Source of the DNA: Caulochytrium protostelioides | Lineage: Eukaryota; Chytridiomycota; Caulochytriomycetes; Caulochytriales; Caulochytriaceae | Direction of reading: 5' to 3' | NCBI GenBank assembly: GCA_003615045.1 | Contig: ML014112.1 | Span: 186,001-250,000 of the forward strand | Length of the DNA: 64,000 nucleotides | Shown here: piece after piece, positions 1 through 10,500 of the stretch | Position numbering within the stretch: the first letter of the stretch is position 1 | Layout of the letters: each line of letters begins with the position of its first letter | Position numbers and translations under genes: made by a program | The notes under the pieces: model-generated | Told to the model about the DNA's origin: nothing | Seen by the model: only the letters and a program-made list of their open reading frames with translations | The model's database searches: none

Positions 1-2536
1 CGGCCTGCAACGCCTGCAGGGGCTTGGCGCTGTGTCGCGTCAGCGTCGACAGGAGGCTCTCGGACGGCGACGCCGTGGGGTCGATCCCGCGGCCGCCCAC
101 GCCGCCGCCGGCGCTCGGAGAGCGGACCAGATCCGTCGCGGAGGCGGCGGTCATCGCGGCCGCCGACGAGGCGGCTGGGGGCGTCGGCGTCGAGCCCGAG
201 GTCGGCGTGCCGGACCCGCGATCGTCGCTGGCGCTGCCGTGGGCGCTGCGCGGCACGGCGGCGGCGGCGGACGGGTAGTAGGGGTGGGACCGCGGGGCGT
301 GGCCGATGCCGCCCATGGCCAGGGGCGAAGCGCTGAGACGGCCGCGCTCGTCGCGCAGGTCGGCGAGCAGCTGCGCGGCGGCGGCGTGGGCCGAGGCGGC
401 GTGCGGGTGCGGCGACGCCGTCGTGGGCCGTGCGAGCCCGCGGCTGTGCCCGTGGAGAGCTGGATACCGCAGGGACTGGGCGCGCTGCAGCGTAGCGAGG
501 GTCGCGGTGGCGGGCGACGGCGACGGCGACGGTGACGCTGACAGCGACGGCGCGTCACCGCGGTCGAGGCCGAGGGGGCCGACGCTGCCGACGCGTCGTG
601 CATGGGCGGCGCCGAGGCGGTCGGCGTGGGGCGTGTCGGCGCGGAGGGTGGTGAACGAGCGGCCGAGCGGCGTGCCGTCGCCGCGGCGCGAGGCGAGGCC
701 CACGAGGCTCCCGCTGCTGCGACTCGAGGCGAGCCCGCGGGGTGGCGGCCCGCGCGGCGAGGTCGACGACGCGAGCGCCATCGGCCGGTGAGACGAGGGC
801 GTCGCCGCGGCGGCGGCGGCCGGCGACCCGTCCGCCGTCAGCGTGGGAATGGCGGCGCCGTCCGGCGGCGCGCGCTGCTGGCGCCGGTGTTGCGCGGCGC
901 GATCGAGCGTGATGCTGCGGTCGAGGGCGTGCCACAAGCGGCGTGCGGCCTCGAGCTTGGGCGAGCGGGGCGGGCGGAGGCCGTCCGCTGAGCGCCGTCC
1001 CTCGCCGTCGTCGCCCACCCCCGCACCCCCGCCCGATGCGGCGGCCGCGGCCGCGGCGTCAGCGTCCGAGCCCGTGGACCGGCGCAGGCCTTCGTGCAGA
1101 TGGGGCGTGGACCGCGACGCCGCGACATCCTGCAAATGGAGCAGGAGGGGCGTGGCCGGCAACGAAGGGTCGCTGTCGGGCCGCGGCGCGGGACCCGCCG
1201 TCGAGGGCGCGCGCGAGGTGGACTCGGGCGACGGGGAGGGCGCGAGGCCGTCGTGCCGGGCCGAGGCCGCCGTCGAGCGGCGGTGATGCGACGACGACGC
1301 GCTGCGACTGTCGTCCTCGGCGTCGGCGGCGTCGTCCGCGGCGTCGTCCGCGATGCGCGACGGCAGCCCCGCGCTGAACCCGCCCGACCCACGGCGCAGG
1401 TGCAGCGTGTACAGCGACGAGCGGCTCTGGCGGCGCAGCGCACGCGTCAGCGCGTTGGCCTCGGCCTCCTCGGCCTCGTCCTCCTCGCTCGAGCGCGACG
1501 TGTGCGACGACCGGCGGCTGCGGCGGCCGCTCGCCGCGCCGCTGCGCCGGTCGGCCGGCAGCCCCGCGGGCCGGTGCGGCAGCGGGCCCAGGGTATCCGC
1601 GTCGTCCCCGCCGACGCCGCGGGGCCGCGCGGCGGCGGCGGGGTTGAAGGACCGCGGCGCCGAGCCGTGGGTCACCGTCGCGTAGCGCCGAAGAAAGCCG
1701 GCCCGCCGCGCCGGCGCCGCGTCGGGCTCGGCGGCCGGCGCGACCGGCTGCGTGTAAGCGAAGGGCGAGGTGCGCGGCGCGGCCGAGCCGGCGCCGGCGG
1801 GCGCGCCCGCGGCCACGGTCGCGCTGGTGGGGGTGGGGCGGCCCAGCGGCCGTGGCGGCGCGGCGTCGCGGCGCGTGGCGCCAGGGTCGCGACGGCGCGA
1901 GAGGGCGCCGCCCGGCGAGACGGGCGTGGCGGCCGACGCCGCCGTGGTATTCGAGCGCCGCAGCGTCTGCGTCAGGAGCCGCATGGGGAGCGTGCGTTTG
2001 CGCGGCACGGGCTTCGCTGGCGGCGCCGGCGGCGCCGTCCCCGGAGCCGCAGCGGCGGCCACGGCGTAGGCGGGCACCATATCGTCGATGGCGAGCAGGT
2101 CGTCGTCGTCGTCGTCATTGTCGGCGTCGCCGTCGCCCGAGGCCCAGGCCGGCGGCGGCGGCGGCGGCGGCGGCGGGAGACGGTCGAGGGCGGCCGTCAT
2201 GGCCTGGAATTTGGAGCGCCCGGGACGGGACGGCGAGGTGGCGGCGGCGACGGCAACGGCGAGCACGACCGAGGCGGAGGTGGTCGCGGAGGGGCTCGCC
2301 GTGGACGCCGGGTCCCACGCCGGCAGCGGGTCTGAGATGACCATGGGCGGGCTGTCGCTCGGCGCGCTCATGGGCGTGCTCAGGGTCGCGGATCGCGTCA
2401 GCGACGCGAAGGACTTGGTAAAGACGTTGCTGGGGCCGCCGCCGTGGCCTTTGCCGCTGCGGAGGCCGCCCTCGGCCGTCGACCCCGTCGACTCGAGCGC
2501 GGCGGCGTCGCGCCGCTTGGTGAGTAATCGCTTCAT
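1..2536 (-). CDS. Unrecognised Ser/Pro/Ala-rich protein, N-terminal part (3' end outside window)
   Basis: On the minus strand a frame is open without a stop from the ATG at 2536 to the window edge (codons to position 2), giving 845 residues. The ATG has a textbook context (GCCACCATGA) and lies downstream of an in-frame stop near 2640, so the start is well supported. The protein begins MKRLLTKRRD and continues with low-complexity sequence: Ser/Thr/Pro/Ala runs, a poly-Pro stretch followed by an Asp-rich patch (around 2095-2180), and many basic RRxS-type sites that could be phosphorylated. No catalytic or membrane domain is visible in this part. A conserved domain could lie beyond the edge, as in many fungal polarity or signalling proteins, but that is conjecture. 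It is transcribed divergently from ADA1. Confidence 0.7.
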   Translation of the reverse strand, partial: MKRLLTKRRDAAALESTGSTAEGGLRSGKGHGGGPSNVFTKSFASLTRSATLSTPMSAPSDSPPMVISDPLPAWDPASTASPSATTSASVVLAVAVAAATSPSRPGRSKFQAMTAALDRLPPPPPPPPPAWASGDGDADNDDDDDDLLAIDDMVPAYAVAAAAAPGTAPPAPPAKPVPRKRTLPMRLLTQTLRRSNTTAASAATPVSPGGALSRRRDPGATRRDAAPPRPLGRPTPTSATVAAGAPAGAGSAAPRTSPFAYTQPVAPAAEPDAAPARRAGFLRRYATVTHGSAPRSFNPAAAARPRGVGGDDADTLGPLPHRPAGLPADRRSGAASGRRSRRSSHTSRSSEEDEAEEAEANALTRALRRQSRSSLYTLHLRRGSGGFSAGLPSRIADDAADDAADAEDDSRSASSSHHRRSTAASARHDGLAPSPSPESTSRAPSTAGPAPRPDSDPSLPATPLLLHLQDVAASRSTPHLHEGLRRSTGSDADAAAAAAASGGGAGVGDDGEGRRSADGLRPPRSPKLEAARRLWHALDRSITLDRAAQHRRQQRAPPDGAAIPTLTADGSPAAAAAATPSSHRPMALASSTSPRGPPPRGLASSRSSGSLVGLASRRGDGTPLGRSFTTLRADTPHADRLGAAHARRVGSVGPLGLDRGDAPSLSASPSPSPSPATATLATLQRAQSLRYPALHGHSRGLARPTTASPHPHAASAHAAAAQLLADLRDERGRLSASPLAMGGIGHAPRSHPYYPSAAAAVPRSAHGSASDDRGSGTPTSGSTPTPPAASSAAAMTAASATDLVRSPSAGGGVGGRGIDPTASPSESLLSTLTRHSAKPLQALQA

Positions 2537-2844
2537 GGTGGCGGGTCGTCGACCCGGGTGGTCGCGTGAGCGCCGCAGGAGTGCCGTGCGCCCGCTGTGG
2601 CCGCACGGGCCAACGATCGATCGCGGGGGCTCACGCTCGCGTCAGCGGCGTGCCGGAGGCGTCTCTGCGGCTCGGGTCGACGGCGGGCCGCCACCTGCGG
2701 CGGGCCGCGTCCCTCGTGGCGGCCCGTGAAACGGCCGCGGCCGCGGGGACGTCGGCCGGGACGGCTCAAGCGGTGGCAGCGGACCCGCAGGCCGCCCGGT
2801 CATGCGGTCGGTCAGACGTCTCTCGCCGTCTCTGGCGGCGTGCG

Positions 2845-2861
2845 GATCGATCGATCGATCG
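2845..2861. repeat. GATC tandem tract
   Basis: Four consecutive GATC units plus flanking bases form a short self-complementary microsatellite just upstream of the heptamer array. Confidence 0.7.
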
Positions 2862-2874
2862 AAGCAATCGTGGC

Positions 2875-2949
2875 CGGGAATCGGGAATCGGGACTCGGGA
2901 ATCGGGAATCGGGAATCGGGAATCGGGACTCGGGAATCGGGAATCGGGA
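2875..2949 (+). repeat. Heptamer minisatellite (CGGGAAT)n, G-quadruplex-capable
   Basis: About ten head-to-tail copies of CGGGAAT, with CGGGACT variants at copies 3 and 8, which implies a five-unit higher-order repeat of 35 bp. On the plus strand it provides 11 GGG runs separated by exactly 4 nt, so it fits the G3N4 quadruplex pattern. It lies about 340 bp upstream of the minus-strand gene that starts at 2536. Confidence 0.9.
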
Positions 2950-3311
2950 GGAGCTCATACGGCGTCATGCGTCGCGAGCGATCGCGCTGAGGATGGGGTG
3001 GGCCTCGGAGCGGCACCCAGCGGCGTCGACGACCGCCGGCCGCGGGGATCGGCCATACCGGGGCTCGGGCGACCCTGCGATCGCTGAAGAGGACCACGAC
3101 GCCGATCAGGCGGGTGACTGATGAGGATGCACCGGCGCGGCGTCCGACGAGCGACCGTACGCACGCCGCGTATGGAGGAGCGGACGAGCGGCGGCGAGAG
3201 AGTCCGCGGAGTGGACGGCGCCCGCGGCGCTCGCAGCGCCCCGCAGCGCCCCGCAGCGCCCGCGACGCGGCGTGGGCGACGGGCCAAGCGCCGCGCGCGG
3301 CCTCGGGAGCC

Positions 3312-3347
3312 GCCGCTGGGGCCGCTGGGGCCGCTGGGGCCGCTGGG
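3312..3347 (+). repeat. 9-bp minisatellite GCCGCTGGG x4
   Basis: Four copies of GCCGCTGGG give G3-G4 runs spaced by 5-6 nt, a second quadruplex-capable tract in the same spacer. Confidence 0.85.
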
Positions 3348-3490
3348 ACGGCTGGGGCGGCGTCGCGGCGCGGGACGGGACGGGACGAAGGGTACGGAAG
3401 GGGGACACGGCACGCGGCCGGACGCCGGCGGCGACGGACGGCGGCGGCGGCGGCGGGGACGGCGGCGGCGACTGCGCCACGCGCCGGCGC

Positions 3491-3594
3491 TGCGCCACAT
3501 CAGGTGGCTGCGCCACATCAGGTGGCTGCGCCACATCAGGTGGCTGCGCCACACTCAGCGGCTGCGCCACACTCAGCGGCTGCGCCACACGTGG
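3491..3594. repeat. 18-bp minisatellite, 5.8 copies
   Basis: Three copies of TGCGCCACATCAGGTGGC are followed by two copies of the variant TGCGCCACACTCAGCGGC and a partial copy. The block change (three of one type, then two of another) suggests successive duplications by slippage. Confidence 0.9.
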
Positions 3595-3809
3595 AGCGTC
3601 GCGGTGCTGTGCGTCGTCGCGGTCCGCGCGCGCCGCGTCGCCGCGGCGTCCACCCGCGGCGAGACGGCGTTCACGACGCCCGCCAGTGCCGCGCCCGCCG
3701 CAGCCTTCACGACGCGACGGACGTCCCGGGGATCGGCGGCGGCCGTGGCCGCGGGACCGGCCGCCACGGAGGGTCGCGCGCTGGCCCCGGCCGGACTCGC
3801 ACGCGCTCG

Positions 3810-3884
3810 CACGGCTGCCACGGCTGCCACGGCTGCCACGGCTGCCACGGCTCGAAGCGCTCGAAGCGCTCGAAGCGCTCGAAG
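3810..3884. repeat. Two adjacent 9-bp minisatellites
   Basis: CACGGCTGC is repeated four times (3810-3845, plus a partial copy). It is followed directly by CTCGAAGCG repeated three times plus a partial copy (3851-3884). The units are unrelated but share the same 9-bp period. Confidence 0.9.
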
Positions 3885-4237
3885 TACGGTGGCGTCGACG
3901 GCGACGGCGCGTCCGCATCTCGGGGCGGCCATCTCGATCTCCACGTGGCGAGCGTGCGAGCGGCCCGACGCCGAGCGCTGCCTCGCGCTGTTGCCCCTCC
4001 CGACGCGCTGCGCTTCCTGGCCGTCGCTGTGATCGTGCCGTGTCGGCCGTGATCCCCGCTGAGCCACGCTTCGCCAGCCCGCTGGGTGCCCGCGACTCAC
4101 GCAGCCCTGCCGGCGATCTCGCGGCCGTGTCCCCGCTGACGGCCGAGCCGCCCGCGAGGGGGTGGACCCCTCAGGACCCGCCGGAGCCCGCCGTCACACC
4201 GCTTGGGCCCGTCGCGGCTGCGGCGCCGCCGCCCGCC

Positions 4238-5773
4238 ATGCGGCCACGGAAGCATACCGTGCGGCTGCGCCACCAGCTCGAGGCGCGGCTCGGCCCGCAC
4301 GCGCCGTTCTACTGGCGCGCCTTCCGCGACTATGTGCTGCAGCGGCTGAGCCGCGCGGCCTTCGAGGAGCGCATCAAGCACCTCCTGGCGCAGCGCCCGA
4401 TCCGCACGCGCCACAACCGTCTGCTCATGGCGATGCTCTACAACACGCTGCCCGACGTCGCGCCGCCGCCGCCCCCGCCGCCGGCCCCCGCCGCGACGGC
4501 CGGCCACAGCGGCAGCAGCAGCGGCGGCGGCGGCGGCGGCGGCGGCAGCGGCGGTCTGCTCCCGTCGGTCCCGGGGCACCCGCACCTGATCCTGCCGCCG
4601 AACCACCAGGTTGCCGTCGCCAAGGCCGTCGCGCGCGCTCGCCAGGCGCGCCACCAGGCCGCCCACGCGGCCGCCGTCGTCCACCACGTGCGCTTCAACG
4701 CCCGCATCAGCGCGCTCGCCACGACGACGGCGACGACCCCCTCCGCCGCGGGGGCGACGGGCACCGATGCGGCGCGGGCCGAGGGCACGGGCCCGACGGT
4801 TGCCGCCGCCACCGACGCCGCCCCGCCTGACGCCGCGGCGACGTCGGGCGGCATGCGTCTCATCACGACGGATCTGACCACGCGGCGGGACCGCACCCCG
4901 ACGACGGCGGCCGACTGGGCGGCCTACCGGCAAGCGCAGATCGCCGCGCTGACGCCCGAGGAGCGCCGCCAGCTCGTGGCGCTCGGCGCGCGGCACGCGT
5001 CGGCCGCGCGCCAGCGCACGACGCCGTCGGCGCTCCCAGGCCAGACGATGATCACGCCGCCCGAGCACCTCATGCTCGCCTCGCGGCCGCCCGTGACGCC
5101 CCGCGGACCGCTCGCAGCGGCGGCGGCGGCGACGGCCGCCGCCGCCGTCGAAGCCGCGTCCGTGGAGGGCGGCGTCCCGCCCGACTGCCAGACGCTCGGG
5201 GACCTGTTCTCGCCGGCGGCGCTGCATGCGCGCGTGCTGTTCTGCGCGCGGCTCGCCGGCACGCCCGAGGTCACCGACGACGCCGTCGCGCTCATCGGCG
5301 ACGCCGTCGACCTGTACATCAAGGACATCATCCACACGACGCTGCGCAACACGACGCCCCTCGACGCCCTCGGGTACCCCCTCGAGGGGCCGCCGCCCGA
5401 CGCGCTCGCTGCCGCCGCCGCCGCCGCCGGCCTCCCGCCGTCCGCCATCGCCCCGGGCGCCGGCCACCCGCCGTCCGTGTCGGCCACCGCCGCCCTCCCG
5501 AGCACGGGCGCCGGCGGCTCGCCGTGTCCGCCGGGCGCCGTGGCGCGGTCGCAGAGCACCGACGCGCTCTCGGCGCTCGGCGCGCCGGTCGCGGGCGCCG
5601 CCTCGGTCGCGGGCCCCGCCGCGGGTCCGACGCCGGCGGCGGCGGCGCCGCGCATCCTGCCGCTGACGCTGGCCGACTTCCAGTTTGCGTTCGACTTGGA
5701 TCCGCAGAAACTGGCGCCGACGGCGATCGATCTGGCCCTGCGCGAGCGCGTCACGGCGCGCCTGGAAGCCTAG
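4238..5773 (+). CDS. ADA1: SAGA complex subunit Ada1 (Hfi1/TADA1-like)
   Basis: Predicted 511-residue core-module subunit of the SAGA histone-acetyltransferase co-activator, expected in the nucleus. Residues about 7-73 match the SAGA-Tad1 family: a basic start, then LGPHAPFYWRAFRDYVLQRL, an LSRAAFEERIKHLL helix and HNRLLMAMLYNTLPD. After a Pro/Gly/Ala-rich linker, residues about 321-368 (FCARLAGTPEVTDDAVALIG, then DLYIKDII) correspond to the histone-fold-like half that pairs with Taf12 in yeast. The C-terminus (LTLADFQFAFDLDP to LRERV) fits the usual Ada1 tail. The start chosen is the first ATG beside the conserved domain; the context CCGCCATGC is good. The same frame stays open upstream to 3272 through tandem repeats, so a longer N-terminus is possible but unlikely. 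The yeast protein is of similar length (about 490 residues). Confidence 0.85.
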   Translation: MRPRKHTVRLRHQLEARLGPHAPFYWRAFRDYVLQRLSRAAFEERIKHLLAQRPIRTRHNRLLMAMLYNTLPDVAPPPPPPPAPAATAGHSGSSSGGGGGGGGSGGLLPSVPGHPHLILPPNHQVAVAKAVARARQARHQAAHAAAVVHHVRFNARISALATTTATTPSAAGATGTDAARAEGTGPTVAAATDAAPPDAAATSGGMRLITTDLTTRRDRTPTTAADWAAYRQAQIAALTPEERRQLVALGARHASAARQRTTPSALPGQTMITPPEHLMLASRPPVTPRGPLAAAAAATAAAAVEAASVEGGVPPDCQTLGDLFSPAALHARVLFCARLAGTPEVTDDAVALIGDAVDLYIKDIIHTTLRNTTPLDALGYPLEGPPPDALAAAAAAAGLPPSAIAPGAGHPPSVSATAALPSTGAGGSPCPPGAVARSQSTDALSALGAPVAGAASVAGPAAGPTPAAAAPRILPLTLADFQFAFDLDPQKLAPTAIDLALRERVTARLEA

Positions 5774-6834
5774 CTCGCGGCGGTTCGTCTTGCTCCGCTG
5801 CATTTTGTATAATAGAACCGCATGCTCGCGCCTGGTGCATGCCGGGTGAGTGTCATTCTCGAGGAAGTCGTGCTGGCCGGGGCCGGTGGCCCGACGGGGT
5901 GCCGGGAGGAATCGACGGTGCTTCAGGTCCCTTCGACCGCAGCCGTCGGGGATGGACGGGCCGTCGCGTCAGCCGGTCGTGGCCTCGTGATCGCCCCCCG
6001 CCAACGAGGGCCTTCCCTGCAAAGCCTCCCCGAAACCCGATAAACGCGCGGATGGACCGATCCATGTTGTTCAGGCGGCACGGATGCGAGAACACGCGCA
6101 GGAGGTCCACCCAACGACGCGACGCCGCCTTCCGCGCAGGCCCACCTCAGGGCCGCCGCCTCGCGCCGTGCCACGGCAAGACGAGGACGCCGCCGACCGC
6201 CGCCGCCGTTCGCCGGCCACGGGTGATATATCACGCGGCCTTCGGCCCTCCACGATCCGCGGTGCCCATCACGCGTGCTGCCGTCGGCCCGCCACGCCTT
6301 CCAGCGTCGTGGTCCCTGGCGGCGGCGGCGTCGGCGTCGGCGGCGGCGGCGGCGGCGGCGGCGGTCGGCGATCGGCGATCGAACTTGGTGGTCGGCCACG
6401 TCGACCACCTGCAGGGGGGCGCCGAGCGCGGCCATGGCAACGGCGGCGGCGGGCGGGCGGGCGGGCGGACGCCCCTTGTCGTCGGGTGATCGGCGGCCCG
6501 GCTGGAGATAACCCCGCTCGCCCCCAGAGGCCGTCGCATGCGTGGACCGACTCCTGCCCGGCGGCCGACGCCGCCGCCGCCGCCGTCGCCGCCGCCGCCG
6601 TCGCCACCCCCTGCGTGCCCACCGCAGCCGCGCGGACGCCGGTGGCCGTCCATCGCCACGGCGGCTAGGGCGCACGGCGTCCGATCGCAGGGGCACGCGA
6701 GCCGGGTATCCTCCTCCGCACGCGTCGCCGAGCCGCGCCGGGCGGCCGCTGCGGGAACGCCCGATGCGGCGCGGGAGGCTCGGCTCGGCACGGGCCCACA
6801 TGCGCCATACCGGGGAGCTGCGGACCTCGACAGC

Positions 6835-6835
<1 letters not shown>

Positions 6836-6901
<66 letters not shown>
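6836..6901. repeat. Trinucleotide repeat (GAC)22
   Basis: An uninterrupted 66-nt (GAC)n microsatellite in the intergenic spacer; no reading frame through it is supported. Confidence 0.95.
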
Positions 6902-6904
<3 letters not shown>

Positions 6905-7182
6905 GCCGCGGCCGCCGCGGCCACCGACGGCGTGACCGGGGCCGAGGCATGACCGCCTGACCGAGCGCGCCAGGGACAGGTCCACGGCCCACGTGGGGGC
7001 CGCTCGCTCCGCGGCTCGGCTCGGCAGGGCTGAGGCGGCGCGGCCGGCCGTGACGGTGCGGCTATTCAGCGCATGGGAGCGACGACCCGCGTCCGGGCCA
7101 GCCCCTTCATCCTCGCTGCCCATGAACGCAGGCCTGCGCGCGATTGACGTCGTGGCCGCCATGACGCATCGGAGTGCGGCGA

Positions 7183-7206
7183 CCTCGACCTCGACCTCGA
7201 CCTCGA
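7183..7206. repeat. Hexamer repeat (CCTCGA)4
   Basis: Four perfect copies of CCTCGA, about 380 bp upstream of the kinase start codon. Confidence 0.85.
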
Positions 7207-7588
7207 ACGACGATGCGGCGTCTCGCGGCTCATCCCTCCCCATCCCGTGTCCTGCCGCTCAGCTGAACCCCACCCGACAGAGCGTACCGGTCCTTCTCGA
7301 TCGACACGACGCCGCGGAGACGCACGCGTATTGCGAGATCCACGCCATTATCGCGCATGAGGACGACCGCCGCCCGACCGAGCCTCGAGTAAGGCCACGT
7401 GGCTCGCCAGGGATCGACGGGCCCCGCGCCGCGGTCGTGTGTGGCCTGTGTGCCGGGGGGCGGCCGGTCGGCGCCTGCTGCGCCACGTTCCCCTCCCGCC
7501 ACGGCGCCGAGGATCGGCGCCCCGTGGGCCGCTGATACCCCCCCCCGCCGCTTCGGATCGACGCCGTTGTGGATCGCTCGGCGGCGCG

Positions 7589-10500
7589 ATGAGCAACGCC
7601 GACGCCGTCGACCGGCCCGCGGCGGCGGTCGGCATCGCCACGCCGCAGGTCGGCATCGCCTCGACCGCCGCGCCGCCCGCGCCGTCCCACTCGATGGACC
7701 TCTTGAGTGAGCCGTCGTCGCCGCCGTCGTTGGCGGACCTGAGCCGCGCGCCGCGCGCCGCCGACGGCGACGCCGTCGGACCCTTCGAGGCGCCCCGGAG
7801 CGACACGCCGTCAACGCGCGCCGGCTCCGCGACGCCGACAGCGAGCCTGGCGGTCGCCGCGGCGTCGGAGCGCAGCGCCACCGGCAGCCATGCCTCCATG
7901 AACCAACTCGGCGGCAGCGCCACGCTGCCCGGCGCGCCGCGCGCCCGCCGCTACACCAGTATCGGGCTGCTCCGACTCGGCCACCCGCGCGGCAGCACCA
8001 GCAGCAGCGCGAGCGGGCTCGCGTCGCAGCCCATGCTCACGTCTCCGCTCAGCACGTCGTCGGCCCACGCCGCCGCCGCGACTGTCGCCGCCCTCTCGAC
8101 CCATTTGGCCGGGTCGGGTTCGGGCGGCAGTCTCGGCCCGGGCAGCACGCTGACCCCGGCCGTTGCCGCGGCCACCTCGGGCGCCTACCGCACGGCGCCT
8201 CCCTCTGTTTCCCGTTACTACGGCCGCCACGGCGAGGCCACGCCGTCCACGCCGCCGCCGCTGGCGTTCGTGGCGCACCCGGGGGCCGCCGCCGCTGCCG
8301 CGGGCCTCGCGCCGACGTCGTCCCCGTCGATGCCCATGGCCACGCCGGCGACGGCGACACGCCCGTCCGCGCCAGGCTCACCGACGCCGTCCTCGCCCGT
8401 CACGAGCGGGCCCACCATGTCCTTCGCGGAAGTCATGCGACAGCTCGCGGCGGCAGGCGAGCTGCGGCCCGCGACGCCGTCGCCGCCGCGGTCCTCCGGC
8501 GCGTATGCGGCTCCGGGCAGCGCCGCACCAAGCACGCCGCCGCTCCCTTCCTCAGCGCTGCAGCACGCACCGCCACGGCCGCCCAACGTCGCGGTGCAGA
8601 TCCATTCGCCCAACTCGCTGGTGCCCTCGGAGAGTGTCGATTCGGCGTCGAGCCCGACGTCGTCGGTCGGCGAGTCCGGAATGGGTCTGCCGCCATGGCC
8701 GGCGAACACGTCGTATAGCAGCAGTGGCGGGGCGAGCGGGAGCACGCTGCGGATGGCGAGCGGCGCCACGCTGCCGTGGCGCCTGCTGCAGCAAGCGAGC
8801 ATCAGCGGATCCGATACGCGGTCGCTCGGCTCGGGCGACGGCATGGCGTCCATACCGCTGAACCAGTCGTCCTCACAGCTGTCCTCCGCTAGCAATGCGT
8901 CGTCCGGGTCGATGGCGCCCTCCGATCTCAACAAGTGGCACCACCTCAAAGCCCTCCAGATCGGCATGCAGGCCCGCAAGGGCTTCTCGCAGCACGCGTC
9001 GCTACGGAGCTATCTGCCGCGCCAGAACCTCGTTAACACCGAGGCCGGATACTATCCGATCCGGAGCAGTCCGCTCGTGTCCGAGCTGCTGGGTCTGACC
9101 CCGGAAGGCCGTGCCGCGCCGTATCCGCCGCATCTTGCGGGGCGTCCGCTGGGTCCCGACGGCTCCCCCATCGCGGCGCCGTCGTCGGCGACCTCGCAGC
9201 AGCCCGGTGGAATCGGTGCAGGCTCGCCGAGCCACTTCCTCCACGGCAGCGGCGGCGGCGGCAGCGGCAGCGGCAGCGGCATCGGCGGCTTCCCGATCCC
9301 GAGCGCGACGTCGTCATTCCGCGGCGACCCGAGCCCCATGACGCCCACCGGGTATCTGATGCCGCTGCCCGGCGGGTCGCCCGAGTACCTTATGAGCGCC
9401 GAGGCCAATTTGTTTGCGAACAACTTCTCGCCGGAATTCCTGCAGCGACTAATGGGAAGCACGCCCGCCGACTCGTTCCGCGGGTTCAGCAGCGGGTACA
9501 GCATGGCCAGCGGCACGGGCTTCCCGAGCCACGGCGGCGGCGGCGCCGGCGCCGGCCACGGCGGCGGCGGCAGCAGCAGCGCCATGACCGACGTGCTCAT
9601 GGATGGCGTGGGCACCGGCGGCGCCGGCAACGCCGTCTTTGTCGACGACCTGATGTCGGGCTTTAATGTCCAGGAACTCTTACTGGACGAACTTGTCGCC
9701 GCCAAGCAGTATGCGGACATCGCGATCGCCGCGATATGCGAAGCACGCGGCCGCGCTGTCACAATGGCGAGCCCGCTCGTGCCCCGCGAGCCGCCGCCCT
9801 CGGCTGTCTCGGTCCAGTCCGACTCCCACATCGCCCCGTGGGCCCACGCTACCTGCCCCTCGCCGGGCCTGGCGAGCCCGCCGCCTTGTCACCATGGGTC
9901 CACCTCGCTCGCGGCGCCGGCGGAGCTGATGCTGCCGCCGGGGATCACGCTTCCGCCGCCGGCCGTGCCCTTGCCGTCTTCGGTGGCGGCCGCCATGACG
10001 GGGCTCGGCCCACCGCATGCCATGACCTCAATGCGCTTAGCGCGGCATCCGGCGACCACGTTCTCCAACGTCGCCCTATTGACGACGTCTCCTGCCTCAA
10101 CTCACCCGCCCATGGACGCGTTGGCCCAAACGCCCTCGGTCCTTGTCACGGCGGTGGCGGCGGCGATCCCGCCATTGCGGCGATCCATGACTTGGCCGAT
10201 GATGACGTCGCAGGCGTCGCAGGCGTCCGACTTGCAGCAAGCTTACGTCCTGGCAGACGTGATTCTGCGAACGCCGCCGCAAGCGATGGTCGGCACGGAG
10301 GTCGCAATGCGGATCAACAGCGCGATCCACGCGCTCTTCGAGAAGCAGCGGCAGCGCGTCCTCCCAGACCCCGACGTCGAGGAGATGCTCACGCAGATGC
10401 TGTTCATGTTTGCGCCCGTGACGCGGGTTGCCGACGCGCTCTGCAGCCACCTGCGCGGCGTCCGCGACGCCAACGGCGGCGTCCCCGGCGAGTCCGTCCA

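Larger units (their letters stand above)
2537..4237. other. Divergent spacer rich in tandem repeats
   Basis: This 1.7 kb lies between the start of the minus-strand protein ending at 2536 and the ADA1 start at 4238. Several frames are open across it, but the products are Arg-rich or repeat-derived and show no protein family. It holds the repeat arrays listed separately. It probably contains both promoters and 5' leaders. Confidence 0.6.
5774..7588. other. Spacer between ADA1 and the Rim15-like kinase gene
   Basis: 1.8 kb with no supported gene. It contains GGC-rich stretches, a (GAC)22 tract, a (CCTCGA)4 hexamer and a TATAAT-like run at 5807-5812 just after ADA1. Long minus-strand frames here encode poly-Ser/Arg artefacts of the trinucleotide repeats. 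Confidence 0.6.

Noticed and set aside
1094-2335. 413-codon plus-strand frame at the left edge
   Set aside because: Arg/Gly-rich shadow of the minus-strand open frame, which has an ideal start and runs through the whole left end.
3484-3600. Regularly repeated units resembling a CRISPR array
   Set aside because: Head-to-tail 18-bp units without unique spacers; an ordinary minisatellite in a eukaryotic genome.
4097-5803. 568-codon open frame antisense to ADA1
   Set aside because: Arg/Gly-rich translation with no family resemblance; the opposite strand has clear SAGA-Tad1 motifs. GC-rich codon bias opens antisense frames.
5923-6924. Minus-strand frame starting with poly-Ala/Ser
   Set aside because: Produced by translation of the (GAC)22 repeat and GGC-rich spacer; no conserved segment.
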